Assembly (NCBI GenBank): GCA_003194525.1 | Contig: NBIV01000151.1 | Location: 141,806 to 205,805 of the forward strand | Direction: 5' to 3' | DNA from: Gracilariopsis chorda | Taxonomy: Eukaryota; Rhodophyta; Florideophyceae; Gracilariales; Gracilariaceae | Length of the DNA: 64,000 nt | In this document: one piece after another, positions 34,929 through 44,441 of the stretch | Layout of the letters: the number at the start of each line of letters is the position of its first letter | Position numbering within the stretch: the first letter of the stretch is position 1 | Notes under the pieces: generated by a model | Database searches by the model: none | What the model saw: only the letters and a program-made list of their open reading frames with translations | What the model was told of the DNA's origin: nothing | Made by a program: the position numbers and the translations under genes

Positions 34929-36590
34929 TTATGGGATGATTAGTACTTTACAACACTGCAATTGAGTGCTCTCCCACAGCTGCGTCGCCCGCGGTACGTC
35001 CGCCACCACCCCACCCGCGGCGTTCTCTAGTAGACACCCCAACTCGTTCATCGCAAACACACCCCCTCCCTCGCGAATGGCGCGCTCCCACAGCTTCGCC
35101 GCCTGCTGTGCGTCCGCCGCCACCCCTACCGCCCCGTTCTTCAGAAGCACACCTAATTCACTCATCGCACCCACTTAATTTCCCTCACGGATGGCGCACT
35201 CGAACAGCACCAACGTTCGCGGTGCGTCTGCCGCCACCCCTTCCGCTCCATTCAGTAGTAGACACCCCAACTCATACATCGCATCCACATGATTTCCCTC
35301 GCAGATTGCGAGCTCGAACAGCTCCACCGCTCGCGCTGCATCCCTTGACACCCCGTCCACGCCATTCTTCAGAAGCAACTCAAAGTTGTTCATCGATGTC
35401 ACATGACCTCCCTCGCGAATGGCACGCTTCCACAGCCACGCCGCCTGAGGTGCATCCGCTGGCACCCCGTCTGTGCCGTGCTCCAGCGAGTCTGCCAACT
35501 TGCATAGGTCATTGACATTTGATACTTCTTGGCCGTGAAGCTCCTCTGCTTCCGCGACTGTGTTGGGGCATGTCAAAGCGTCCTCTTGGCGAAGCCACCG
35601 CGGAGTCAGTTCCAACCACCAGTTCCCTTTCTTCGTCCCCGTCTTCACGCCTTTCGCTGGCTTTGTGAGGTATGTCAATTCCTCCAAAAACCTTGATTGC
35701 AGCTTGATGGTTCTCCTTGACGAAGCCTTTGCCGAACTGCACCACGCAAACTGGGCAGTTATCACTCTCCTCCCTTCGCTTAGAACAATGGGCATTGATG
35801 AACTCAAGCAAACGAACCATCCTTCTCGTACAATCAGATTCTGATCTTCTTCCATTACAAAACGAGAAACAGTGCTGCATTGATCTCATCACCATTCCGC
35901 TCTGCCTCTCATCGACATCCAAGCAAGTATCCAAAACTTGTACAATGCGTTGGAAGTGAACTTCGGTGTCCGCTCTTATTTCGATCGTTTCTTGCATGCT
36001 AGTAACACAATAGCTTTCACATCTGCTTCCCTTCCATCTCTCACTCTCGCAGAACCACGTGTCGGAGACAGCATTCCTCTCATAAACTGAGTAGCGCTTC
36101 GACCGTCTCCCCCACTCTTTGTGCGCCTCCGATAGAGCCCAGAAACATGTTCAAGCTGTTTCGCAAGCCAAGATCCTCTTCTAAACTCTTCGCATCTCTC
36201 TCCTCGTGCATCACACGTCGAGAACTGTCTCTATCGTTGCACACCATTCCCCACTCCTCTCCATTGCCACTATCATCTGTGTCTTGGAGATGCCAGAGTA
36301 TTCTCGTCGTCCGAACCTGATGCCAGTCTCTTCAACGATTCCTCAACCACCATGAGCGAGTCCTTGAGAACTTTCTCTTTTGCTTCATCGTACGAGACGG
36401 GCACTTCATCTTGAACTGGTAGCTGACCCAAAGGTCACACATGCCTTACGACTCTCGTATTCTCAGTATGGACGGCATCTACGTTTCCAACTCGCTGGAA
36501 TTCCTTTAGCATCCCCTCATCTTCCAATTCCAATCGACAGAATCCTACTCGGAACAGAGGCCACTATGTCCAAATTCTTGCCGTCCTCTT
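34929..36590 (-). pseudogene. Sel1-repeat protein relic
   Basis: Sel1-like repeats are helical TPR-type modules used as scaffolds. On the minus strand five or more units of about 36 residues are visible: GTDGVPADAPQAAWLWKRAI, GVDGVSRDAARAVELFELAI, GAEGVAADAPRTLVLFECAI, GAVGVAADAQQAAKLWERAI, AAGGVVADVPRATQLWE, each with the AxxLYxxAxxxG character. One TAA (about 35,175) interrupts the array in frame (EGN-stop-VGAM). The 5' part (35509-35997) encodes a Cys-containing segment (ESDNCPVCVVQFGKGF) that resembles a RING-like or related N-terminal domain. A further plausible upstream stretch (36,000-36,590) contains DEAKEKVLKDSLMVVEESLK. Frameshifts near 35,510 and the stop mark a pseudogene. Confidence 0.75.
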
Positions 36591-36591
36591 C

Positions 36592-37176
36592 TCATTGATC
36601 ACAACCTTCTTCATAACTTCTTAAATCCCTGTCCAGTTCCGTATGACATTCAACAACAGATTCGATGCCCATTGCGGTTACAGCATCCATAAGTTCCATA
36701 ATTTTTGGCAAGGCCGCCGCAGCAATTATGTTTACGGCTGGGGCACCGGCTACTGCAGCCTCTGCAATCTGCACTGGATCGATTATCAAGTCATGCCTCG
36801 CAATTGGCATTCCAAGATCCAAGTTGGAAGTCCTCAGAACGTTTGCATTTCTTGACAATTCCGCAGTCTCAAACCCATAAGACAACATATCAGTGATAAC
36901 GAGGGCGGCGTCGACCCCAGTTACGCTGAAGGCCCTTGCTTCACGTCCAATATCTTCTAAGTCCGCAATTTTGTTCTCCTTTTCACCAGGACGTGGAGGT
37001 TGAAACCTTTTCATTGCAGCAACAATCGAAAGTCTTCTGTCTCGTCTTCTGAGGGCTTTCGAGAGTCGATGTGACGTTTCTTGTGCATTAAAAGAATGAC
37101 AAAGATTAATAGGGTGATCGGGTCGTTCTTGAAGAGTGGACTCCATCAACTTAACCTCAATTTTCTTAGGTTCCAC
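36592..37176 (-). pseudogene. Indole-3-glycerol-phosphate synthase relic
   Basis: IGPS closes the indole ring in tryptophan biosynthesis, in plastids of algae. The minus-strand frame gives RLSIVAAMKRFQPPRPGE, matching the VIAEVKRASPS strand with its catalytic Lys, then FSVTGVDAALVITD, IARHDLIIDPVQIAEAAVAG (family LxKDFIIDPYQIYEARAAG), APAVNIIAAAAL and MGIESVVECHTELD. The catalytic Lys of the KDF block is His here. After that the expected segment up to NNRDL is missing: the frame jumps to RDLRSYEEG and stops, so about 80 C-terminal residues, including later active-site strands, are absent. This is a truncated, inactivated copy. The N-terminal extension (37,140-37,176) is not typical. Confidence 0.82.
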
Positions 37177-37179
37177 AGC

Positions 37180-38270
37180 TTCGTGTAGCAGTCTACTAGG
37201 TTTCCAACCATTGAAACTGGTTGACAGCGAGTGGCGAAATCTTGCTCACGAGCTCTTGAAGGGTGTGTCTTCGCAGATTCGCATATAATGCGAGAACTCC
37301 TGTTGATGGGGAGCCATGACGTAATGAATCCTAAAGATCGAAATGGGGCTGTAACAGGAAACAACGAATTTGAGATTCGGTTCGGCATGACTCTAGTTTC
37401 GGGATCACAAGGTTTCATTATCCCAGATTGCTACGGAGACATAATCTGCACTGGATGGATTCTGATCTGACATATGCCTTCTACAAGTTTGGCCCGTTCC
37501 AACCATGTAAACGCTTCTGTTGCTGTCTTCATCTCCAACATTGAATACCTTGTGGCTTTGTACCAACTGTCGTAGCTTTAAGCTCCAAAGAGAACAAATC
37601 TCCATCTTCTTGATCGGATTTGCAAGAAGTCAAAAACTTCACCAGAGCGAGCCAAGGCCATGCTGCACGGTCATGTACCCTTCGGTACAAGATGAATCTT
37701 GAGATTCAATCATGCATACAATCCTCTCACTTGGTGAATCTTTCTCTTTCAGCTGTTGCCGTACCCTGGCTAAGGGAAAGTCATCCTGCTGTCCTCACGA
37801 TCTGTGACACACACTTCAAAAGTACAAACGTCATGTACATTCGAAGTACCTCAACGAAATCTTTGCTTCTCATCCAGTTCGCTACAACATCCTGTTACGA
37901 ACGATACAGAGTAGTACCTTCGGTATGTGCGTGACCGCATTTGTAACCATCGAGACATGGTCATAATACTCTGTTCATGATCTGCAAACAGATATGTCGG
38001 ACGCCTCACACTTGGTGACCAGGGAGAAGGGACGACAAGCATGAGATGCAAACAGCGACCTGCCAGCTAAGGCGACAGATCTTGCTTTTCCATCTAGACA
38101 GTTGCACACATGCTATATTCGTCGATATAGAACACAATTTGTTATACATTACAAGAAGCAAGACAAAGTACGGCAACTACTACAGATTTCTAGAAGCTTC
38201 TTCATCGATTCTCGATGTCAACAATGAAACCGCCAACGTAGTCATTGGAATCAACAACTTCTTCAAAGAA
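37180..38270. other. No recognisable gene
   Basis: I found no supported coding region on either strand. Part of it may be upstream sequence of the IGPS relic or downstream sequence of the Smr relic. Confidence 0.4.
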
Positions 38271-38286
38271 GTATTCATTGTCTTGC

Positions 38287-39033
38287 AGCTATTTCTTAAC
38301 AGCAGGCCGTAATCTTGCTCTCCCCGTACCCTTCGTGTGGTGGCCAGTGCGCGTTAGAATCCGAATCCTTCCATGCTGACCTTCCGAAGCAGAGGGCAGC
38401 CTCTCCAATGCCTTGTTAACAAGCAAGCCATGGCCGTCAATTACATCGAGGACAAGGTGGATTTCTGGTTGCAAAAATGGCATTTGCAACTTTGCTATGG
38501 AGTTCTTTCATCCTCTCATTGGCCTCTCTTCCTAACGCCCCCATCTTCTTCGCTGTCGCTCCGTCATTCCTCCTGAAGGCAGCTGCCGCCGTATCGAAAT
38601 ACTTGTTCCGAATTGAGGCTTGGTCTGCAGCTTCGCCTCACAACTCTTCGTAAAGTTCCGCTATATTTTGGCCCGTTGACACCCAGACATTACCCACGTC
38701 TCCAGCAGTAGGTACTAGTTCGTCTTGTGTTTCGGACCCGTCATTCACAGATTGCAAGGCTTGCACAAAGTCGAGCTGTACGTCGAAATGCTTTTGCCAT
38801 CTTTCTTTCTCGCAGCCTTCCTGCTCGAGGTTTGCACACTCGTCAGACGGCGTTCGCCAGTCCCTCCCGGCGTTCGCTGTCTCAAGAGGAGGCGTTCGCT
38901 CACGGAAAGACGGCGTTTGCAAATTCGCGAGACGGCGTTCGGGGACAGGGCAGATGGCGAATCTACACGATGTAGCCGACGTAGGACCACAGACCGCGAG
39001 TGGAGGCGATCTCCGCGTTGGGGACGTGCGCAA
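38287..39033 (-). pseudogene. DUF1771-Smr domain protein relic
   Basis: Smr domains are nuclease-like folds, often preceded by a helical DUF1771 segment. From 39,033 the minus-strand frame runs through CEKERWQKHFDVQLDFVQAL and STGQNIAELYEEL to a TGA at 38,638; the same frame continues GEAADQASIRNKYFDTAAAA and ALGREANERMKELHSKVANA-IFATRN, the DUF1771 helices. The Smr domain follows one frameshift later: LDVIDGHGLLVNKALERL (DxHG motif) and RILTRTGHHTKGTGRARLRPAV, matching TGxGxHS...GxxRLRPAV. The TGA can be explained by a single C-to-T change (CGA to TGA). Confidence 0.8.
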
Positions 39034-39039
39034 CGGGCA

Positions 39040-39880
39040 TGAGACGAATCAACAAGACGTGTAGGACAAACAAAAGAGAGAAGTTAGTTCAAACGACGCA
39101 TCGCTCCACCCAGCATAATAGAGCCACGTTGGGCGCAGCCATATTCGTTTACGCCGTGACTGCCTCTCTTATACGTAGCTCTCACAGTGGCTCTTCCCGA
39201 CGAAGTTCTTTGCAGCGCAATTTATATAGCGCGGAGCTGCAGGGGACTTCGTCGGGGGACCACCATGGAAATGGCTGGGTGCCGCTTAGCGGAGAAAGGG
39301 AGATCGCGGGTGGGAGAAGGGATTCCAGGCTTTTGTGCAGAGAGAAATTGTGGTGGAATCTGTTCAGTCGCTGTGTACACGTGTCGTGAGATGGTGCACG
39401 TATCGCGCCTTTTCTTGATCGATAGCGCAGCTAAGATGAAAACGTGTTTGCTGTGAGCAACATCAGTGGCAAGTAAGAGGAAACAGTGATAGGAGGCAGT
39501 CAGTACTCAACATGTCAGTGGGGCAAAGGAAGATGTGCTCAGCAACAACAAAACCGGGCACATATGGCGCGCGGAAGGCGATGACACAACTGCGGTGGCC
39601 GAGCAAACGGACAGGAGGGTAGGAGGGCAGCCAGCTGCGCAGCGGGAACGGAGAAGCGGGAGAGAGAGCAGAAGTACCTCGGTACAGCGGCGCCAAGATA
39701 GTGACAACGGCAAATGCGCGGCACGGGCGACGAGATGGCGAGCTGCGGCAAGGAAGGTGGTGCGTCACAATAGCGTGGATGGATGACAGTGGTGGCGGCC
39801 TCAAGAACTTTGCGGAGCTCACAACGAGAATCGCACGATTCGAAGCGCGCAGCTGGCGCGTTGTGCACGCGTGCTGCTGT
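39040..39880. other. No recognisable gene
   Basis: Short ORFs only. The stretch includes AG-rich runs near 39,640-39,670. Nothing supported. Confidence 0.35.
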
Positions 39881-39884
39881 TTTG

Positions 39885-40420
39885 TTACCGTTGGTGACCT
39901 TCCTCGAGTCTGCAGGTGTAGCCCCACCTGGACAACCACCAGTTGCCGATATGAACTGCCTCGACCTCGCAAGCGCCCAGCACATCTTCGACACCGCTGC
40001 CAGGCCTGAGCTCATGGGACCATGGTGGGAGCAAATCTTCGACCACTGGAGCGCTGCCATCGTCCCTCATTGCAGTCACACACTCTCCGCTCGAGACATC
40101 CAATTCCCTTCTCACCCCATCTTTGCCGTAGAGCAACAAGCGCGAGCCGTCATCGTGAAAGGCCACTGGCGATGTTGTGATCCGAATCGGGGCCCCAATC
40201 GCTTTTCCGCTCTCCACCTCCCACACCCGAACCGTCTTATCCAAAGACCCTAACACCACATGCCTCCCGTCCCTTCTGAATGAAACACACTTCAAAATGT
40301 TTGTGTGGCCGTCCAACGGCTGTCCTGCGGGCTCCCCGCTCTCCGACGGGCAGTTGATTCAAACCAGCCGTTGTGACAAAAGGCGAGCGCGCAGCGCTTA
40401 GTGCCTGTTTCCCAGAGCGG
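39885..40420 (-). pseudogene. WD40-repeat gene relic
   Basis: On the minus strand a well-formed WD40 unit is visible: LDGHTNILKCVSFRRDGRHV followed by VLGSLDKTVRVWEVESGKAI, then a weaker one (VAFHDDGSRLLLYGKDGVRR, ELDVSSGECV). Sequence upstream to 40,420 (PSESGEPAGQPLDGHT) is the previous repeat end. A stop after about 143 codons ends the frame. The style matches the WD40 relic at 23.3-24.2 kb, so both likely come from one expanded family. Confidence 0.7.
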
Positions 40421-40659
40421 AAGCGCCCGCATGGCAGGCCATGGCTCGTCACACGCATCGCTATGGTTAGGGCCATCTCGTTTGCCGAGCGTCGGGGTAG
40501 CGTTTACTCGAGAGATAAGCACTACTTAAGCAACGAAGATTGCAGCAAACAGGGCATGGCGTTTCTCTCTCTTTCTCTCTCTTTTACGGGCAGGCATGGC
40601 GTTTGATCTCAGATTATCACAACCAAAACCTGAGTTAGTCACCGCGTTGAAGGCGAAAC

Positions 40660-41090
40660 GTTTATGGAGGCGTTCAAGTTTGCGGAAATTGTTCTGGACG
40701 ACAAACAGCAGCTTCTGAATGAACTTGACGGAGACCATCTGTTTGGCTCCCCTCTGTGTGAGACACGGGACGCATTAAACAGGTATCGAATTCGAACCTC
40801 GCAAAAGAAAAGCTGGTGATAGGATATAGCTAGACTTCGACCCGTTGCCGACATATGTGCGTGGCCGGGTGGCCTTAGTTGGCGATGCAGCTCATAGCAT
40901 TTCTCCCACATTGTCGTGGGGCATTGCGTCTGGGATTGGTGACGCGGTGTGTCTGACAAGAAAGTTCGAAATGGAAAGCAATGTGTTAAACGCTCTGAGG
41001 TCGTATGAAGAGGAAAGAATTGCAGTGACACATGGATATCAAAATGACAGCAGGGCTTTGAGCATGCGCATCAGAAACAAATCCGAATAG
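40660..41090 (+). pseudogene. FAD-dependent monooxygenase fragment
   Basis: The block TYVRGRVALVGDAAHSISPT at about 40,850-40,910 is the FAD-binding GD motif (GRVxLxGDAAH) of aromatic hydroxylase or zeaxanthin-epoxidase-like enzymes, and it continues LSWGIASGIGDAVCLTRKFE and ALRSYEEERIAVTHGYQ, the normal helix after the motif. Upstream, EAFKFAEIVLDDKQQLLNEL (about 40,660-40,730) may be part of the same protein. The N-terminal Rossmann GxGxxG part is not seen, and a stop separates the two pieces, so this is a fragment. Confidence 0.7.
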
Positions 41091-41099
41091 CACCTTCAC

Positions 41100-42500
41100 T
41101 CGCAAACCTTTGTACAGCATGAATCCGTAAAACAAATCCGACCAGATCGACCTCCGCCAAGCCTGAAGCTTTTTTGGACCTAGCAGTTTTGGAATCTGCT
41201 CAAGACCAAGATTGGCGCCATTCGAGCTCGTCAGATGCCACCTTGAGCCCATGCGTTTCCTGCAAGCTGGTCTGAACACATTGTAAGGACGCGTTCAAGA
41301 CTTTTGTCTTAAAAGAAAGGAGTTTGGCATGCACGCCTTTGAACAACTAGTTCGGAAGACCACTGGTACCATTCAAGGGCCCAAGCACAAAAGCGGAAGC
41401 AGTTTCCTTTGATCCTGAAGTGTTTGCACTGCGACGCGTTCACATTCCATGGCTCCATCTTTAGGGAAACACATGTTTTCTTTCCAGTCGAGAGCTACCG
41501 AAGGCAGTACACAACATGCGACGACTTCTTGGGAGGTTGCGGTGAGTGGACACCATAGTAACTGGTACCCCCCTGAGCTGTTCCTCCAAGGTGCAAATAC
41601 AAATGCAAAAGTGCCGCAAATGTTTGCCTGCTTTGGTTCGATAATGGTGAAGTGAGACGTAACGTGCTTACCGAACTGTTGGATGATGTATAGAATACAT
41701 TCTCTCTGCTAGGTGAACCACTCATAGTGAAACACAACAGTTGAGCACTTCAAATACCAACGCTTCTCAGTGCCCTGCGTGCTCTCTAAGTTCAGTAACC
41801 TTTCCACTTCATTTACCAATCGCCGCAGTGGTGACTTCTTCGGCATATCTGTTTTTCATTCGAGACTATAGTCATCACCAACAGCGACTGTTGTTTCCGA
41901 TCAAGCCATACTGCTCAACTACTTATAGAAGTTTGCTCTCTTTGCTTCGCCTCTCGTCGTGCGTGATAACTTTGGACGCACCAGCAAGAGCTGCCGAATA
42001 ACTAACGTCTGCCACAGTGTATCACCGCATCTTCTGCAAGAACCGTTTGCTAACGGATGCTTCACTATGTGTACAAGGATGTACAACTATGTTGGATATG
42101 ACATCTACATACATGGCTTATTACCACCTAGCCGACTGCGCTCTTGTGGCACCCCTTTGTTTACGTTAGTGAACCATTTTTATTCGTATGCAGAATCCTT
42201 TGCATGGTTTCTTTGCCTCAAACGATACGAATTTTCCTCCAGAGTGAGCTTGCGGAACGGCTTGCTTTTTGGATTTAGTACAACTATTCTTGCTGTACGG
42301 AATGCGATCCGCGTTATTCAGTGTTCCAGGATGGTCACCAACATTCAAAGCCCTACCTACCTGTTTCCTACATGACAACGTTGATATTTTCTCTGGCCAA
42401 GCTAAAGCGTGTCTTGGTGAATGTATTTAGTATTTGCCGGGCGTTACATTACTGCCGGTCACAACCGCGTATTTGTCTTTCGTTGTCCTCTAAGATTTCC
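41100..42500. other. No recognisable gene
   Basis: ORFs on both strands are short and carry no motif that I can name. Confidence 0.35.
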
Positions 42501-42509
42501 TGTTCATGT

Positions 42510-43844
42510 AAATATGGCGGACGAGAAGAAAATGAAGAAGTGTTGGAAACTTGCAGTCGAGTAACTCAGACTCGCAAAAGTCAGTTATGGCCTCGACGTT
42601 GGTTGCGGGCGCTAGTATCACGACGAAAACAAGTTGAGCGATACGAATCATGGTGGTCGATACGTGCGGCTTTTAATGAGGTAACGCAAGGCATCATCCG
42701 CGTGCACTTGCAGAATGTGACAGACAACGAGCACACTCTGCAATCGCTAGAGAGAGATGTCCTCGACGCAAAGATCACGCACTGCGTGAACTGAATGAAG
42801 AACCTTCTTGAACAATGTGAGACGGACTCAGAGAAGATAATGGAGTTTCTAAGCTCTCAAGTAGTTCCCGTGCTAGAAGAACGTTAAAGAGACTGTCCGC
42901 AGATAGATGATGTTCCAGACAACAACATGCCACCGAATCCGCCTCGACTCACTTTGGATTACAACACAAGTTTCACATGTGAAGGGCAACTGAAGGCAGC
43001 AGTGATGAAGGAGGATGGAAGAAGAGTAGTTGGAGTTGTGGCGCATGGAATGGGAGGTGTCGGCGAAACGTGTGCACTTCAGGGGCTGGCAGGCGAGAAT
43101 GAGTTGAAGCACAGATTTCCTGGGGGTCTCCTGTACATTCAACTGGGAAAGGATGCCAAGCTGTCAAGTGTAATACAAGAAATCGCTACAGTGGTGGAAC
43201 AGACTGGAAATGAGCTCTTGGGTAGGAAGATGAGAGTCGAGAAGAGGTTGCAAGGTGCGGCAGACAAGGCATCAATATGGTTCCGACGTCAGACATGCCT
43301 TTTTCTGATCGACGATATATGGGTTGCTCATGACATTAATTCGTCAGTGGTGAGGGTTCTTGGAACACTGTTGAGCGAATATAGCCGTTTGGTTTACACG
43401 ACAAGATCCACGCAGTTAATGAATTCGTGCGAGGAGGTGATTAAATTCTCAGCGATGAAGCCGAAAGGTGAGATGGCTCGAAAGATGTTGATGAAACACG
43501 CTGGGTTCGACTGGGCGAAGGCTCTGAACGAAAGCAACGAAGAAGCGGTGAAAGGTATACTGGAGGTGTGCAATGCGCTTCCTCTAGCACTTGGAGTTGT
43601 GGGGGAAACGGTGGGAAGGGAGAGTCGGGGACGGATAGATGATAGGGAAAACACATGGAGGCATGTGTATAATCGGATTCGCTCCAAGAAGGAAAGTATT
43701 GCAGACAGTGACGCAGAAGAATACGGTGGTGTAAGGTTGGTTGTGGACGATAATTTCGCATTCGACACAACAGGAGCAACGACAGCGGAGACAGTAAGTA
43801 CGTTCAACGGCTTGGCGTGGAGCGCGATGCAACTGCGCCAATAA
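42510..43844 (+). pseudogene. NB-ARC gene truncated next to telomeric repeats
   Basis: NB-ARC domains are STAND ATPase switches in immunity-type proteins. The 305-codon ORF from 42,927 has the P-loop as GMGGVGETCALQGLAG, with Glu in place of the essential Lys, then LYIQLGKDAKLSSVIQEI, the Walker B-like CLFLIDDIWVAHD, the RNBS-B-like RLVYTTRSTQL and the GLPL-type CNALPLALGVVGETVG. Upstream, the same frame reads back with two stops (42,792 and 42,885), and another frame from 42,510 (MADEKKMKKCWKLAVE) may be the true N-terminus. The ORF ends at 43,844; TPR/WD40 sensor repeats expected after the NB-ARC are missing. The telomeric array begins 12 bp later. Confidence 0.82.
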
Positions 43845-43856
43845 CAGTTTCGTTTG

Positions 43857-43990
43857 CGCGGGTTTTTAGGGGTTTTTAGGGGATTTTAGGGGGTTTTAGG
43901 GGATGTAGGGGTTTTTAGGGGTTTTTTAGGGGATTTTAGGGGATTTTTGGGTTTTTAGGGGTTCTTAGGGGTTTTAGGGGTTTTTAGGGG
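43857..43990 (+). repeat. Degenerate telomeric repeat array (TTTTTAGGGG)n
   Basis: About 13-14 tandem copies of a 9-11 bp unit, most often TTTTTAGGGG, with variants ATTTTAGGGG, TTTTAGGGGG, TTCTTAGGGG and ATGTAGGGG. The G-rich strand runs 5' to 3' rightwards, so the original chromosome end points to the right of the window. It abuts the 3' end of the first retroelement unit and lies next to the truncated NB-ARC gene. Confidence 0.9.
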
Positions 43991-44137
43991 TTTTTTCCTT
44001 TTTAGGGGGTTGAGGGTGTGCGGCGTCGCGCAGGGAGCATAAGGGGGAGAGAGAGACGGCTTAAGGACTTAGAGTCCTCGGAAAGGGAGGGGGAGCAGCA
44101 GGGAAGGGGGGGGGAAGAAGGGAAAGAGGGAAAGGTT

Positions 44138-44173
44138 GGCAGAGCGCTTTCGTCTTTACGACTCCTCAGTGCC
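44138..44173 (-). ncRNA. Type I hammerhead ribozyme, unit 1
   Basis: Read on the minus strand: stem I 5' arm GGCA, core CUGAGGA, stem II GUC-GUAAA-GAC (including the conserved G10.1-C11.1 pair), GAAA, a self-complementary stem III AGCGCU, cleavage base C, and stem I 3' arm UGCC, which pairs perfectly with GGCA. All conserved core positions (C3 U4 G5 A6 N7 G8 A9, G12 A13 A14, A15.1-U16.1, H17) fit. The stem III is too short to close as a hairpin but can pair between two copies, as known for dimeric PLE hammerheads. It lies downstream (3') of RT and close to the telomeric joint. Confidence 0.88.
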
Positions 44174-44441
44174 TTGGTTGTTGGGGTGAGGAGGGAAGGA
44201 GATGGCCAGAGGGGAGTCTGGCACTCCTTATATATCCTCCAGATACCCTAGCACTGCTCTATCCTTTTCTACGCTGCATCCAGCAGTTTCTACGCAGGTT
44301 TCTACGGAGGGGGATCCAGGAGGATCCGTTACGTCTATCTGTAAACATCATGACCGTTTGTCACGTAACCACCACGTTATCGGCAACAAGACCGTTACAA
44401 CAAGGCGTGTAGGCTGTGACAACTTGTCCGTTACGAAACTG

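Larger units (their letters stand above)
31987..34943 (+). pseudogene. P4-ATPase (ATP9/NEO1-type flippase) relic
   Basis: P4-ATPases flip phospholipids in Golgi/endosome membranes. Recognisable blocks in order: FRMFYNLFFLLVACSNFTPALRIG-like first membrane region, FIRKDQLDDESDLKIRRAVA (family TDQLDGETDWK), the phosphorylation motif LLTDKTGTLTQNEM at about 33,020-33,065 with the Tyr codon before it changed to TAA, QAASPDGAALLKFAESLAV and RYVKGADTFM (nucleotide-binding domain), VWMLTGDKVETATC (TGD loop), AIGYCDNDVGIIQQAYAGIG (the DGxNDxxM block with its Asp changed to Tyr), [20 protein letters not shown], and SLNLKTFLVWVFKSIYQGS near the end. Many frameshifts and an inserted 266-bp segment make it non-functional. 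The similarity is to the Neo1/ATP9 branch. It starts about 100 bp from the divergent VPS33 relic. Confidence 0.85.
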
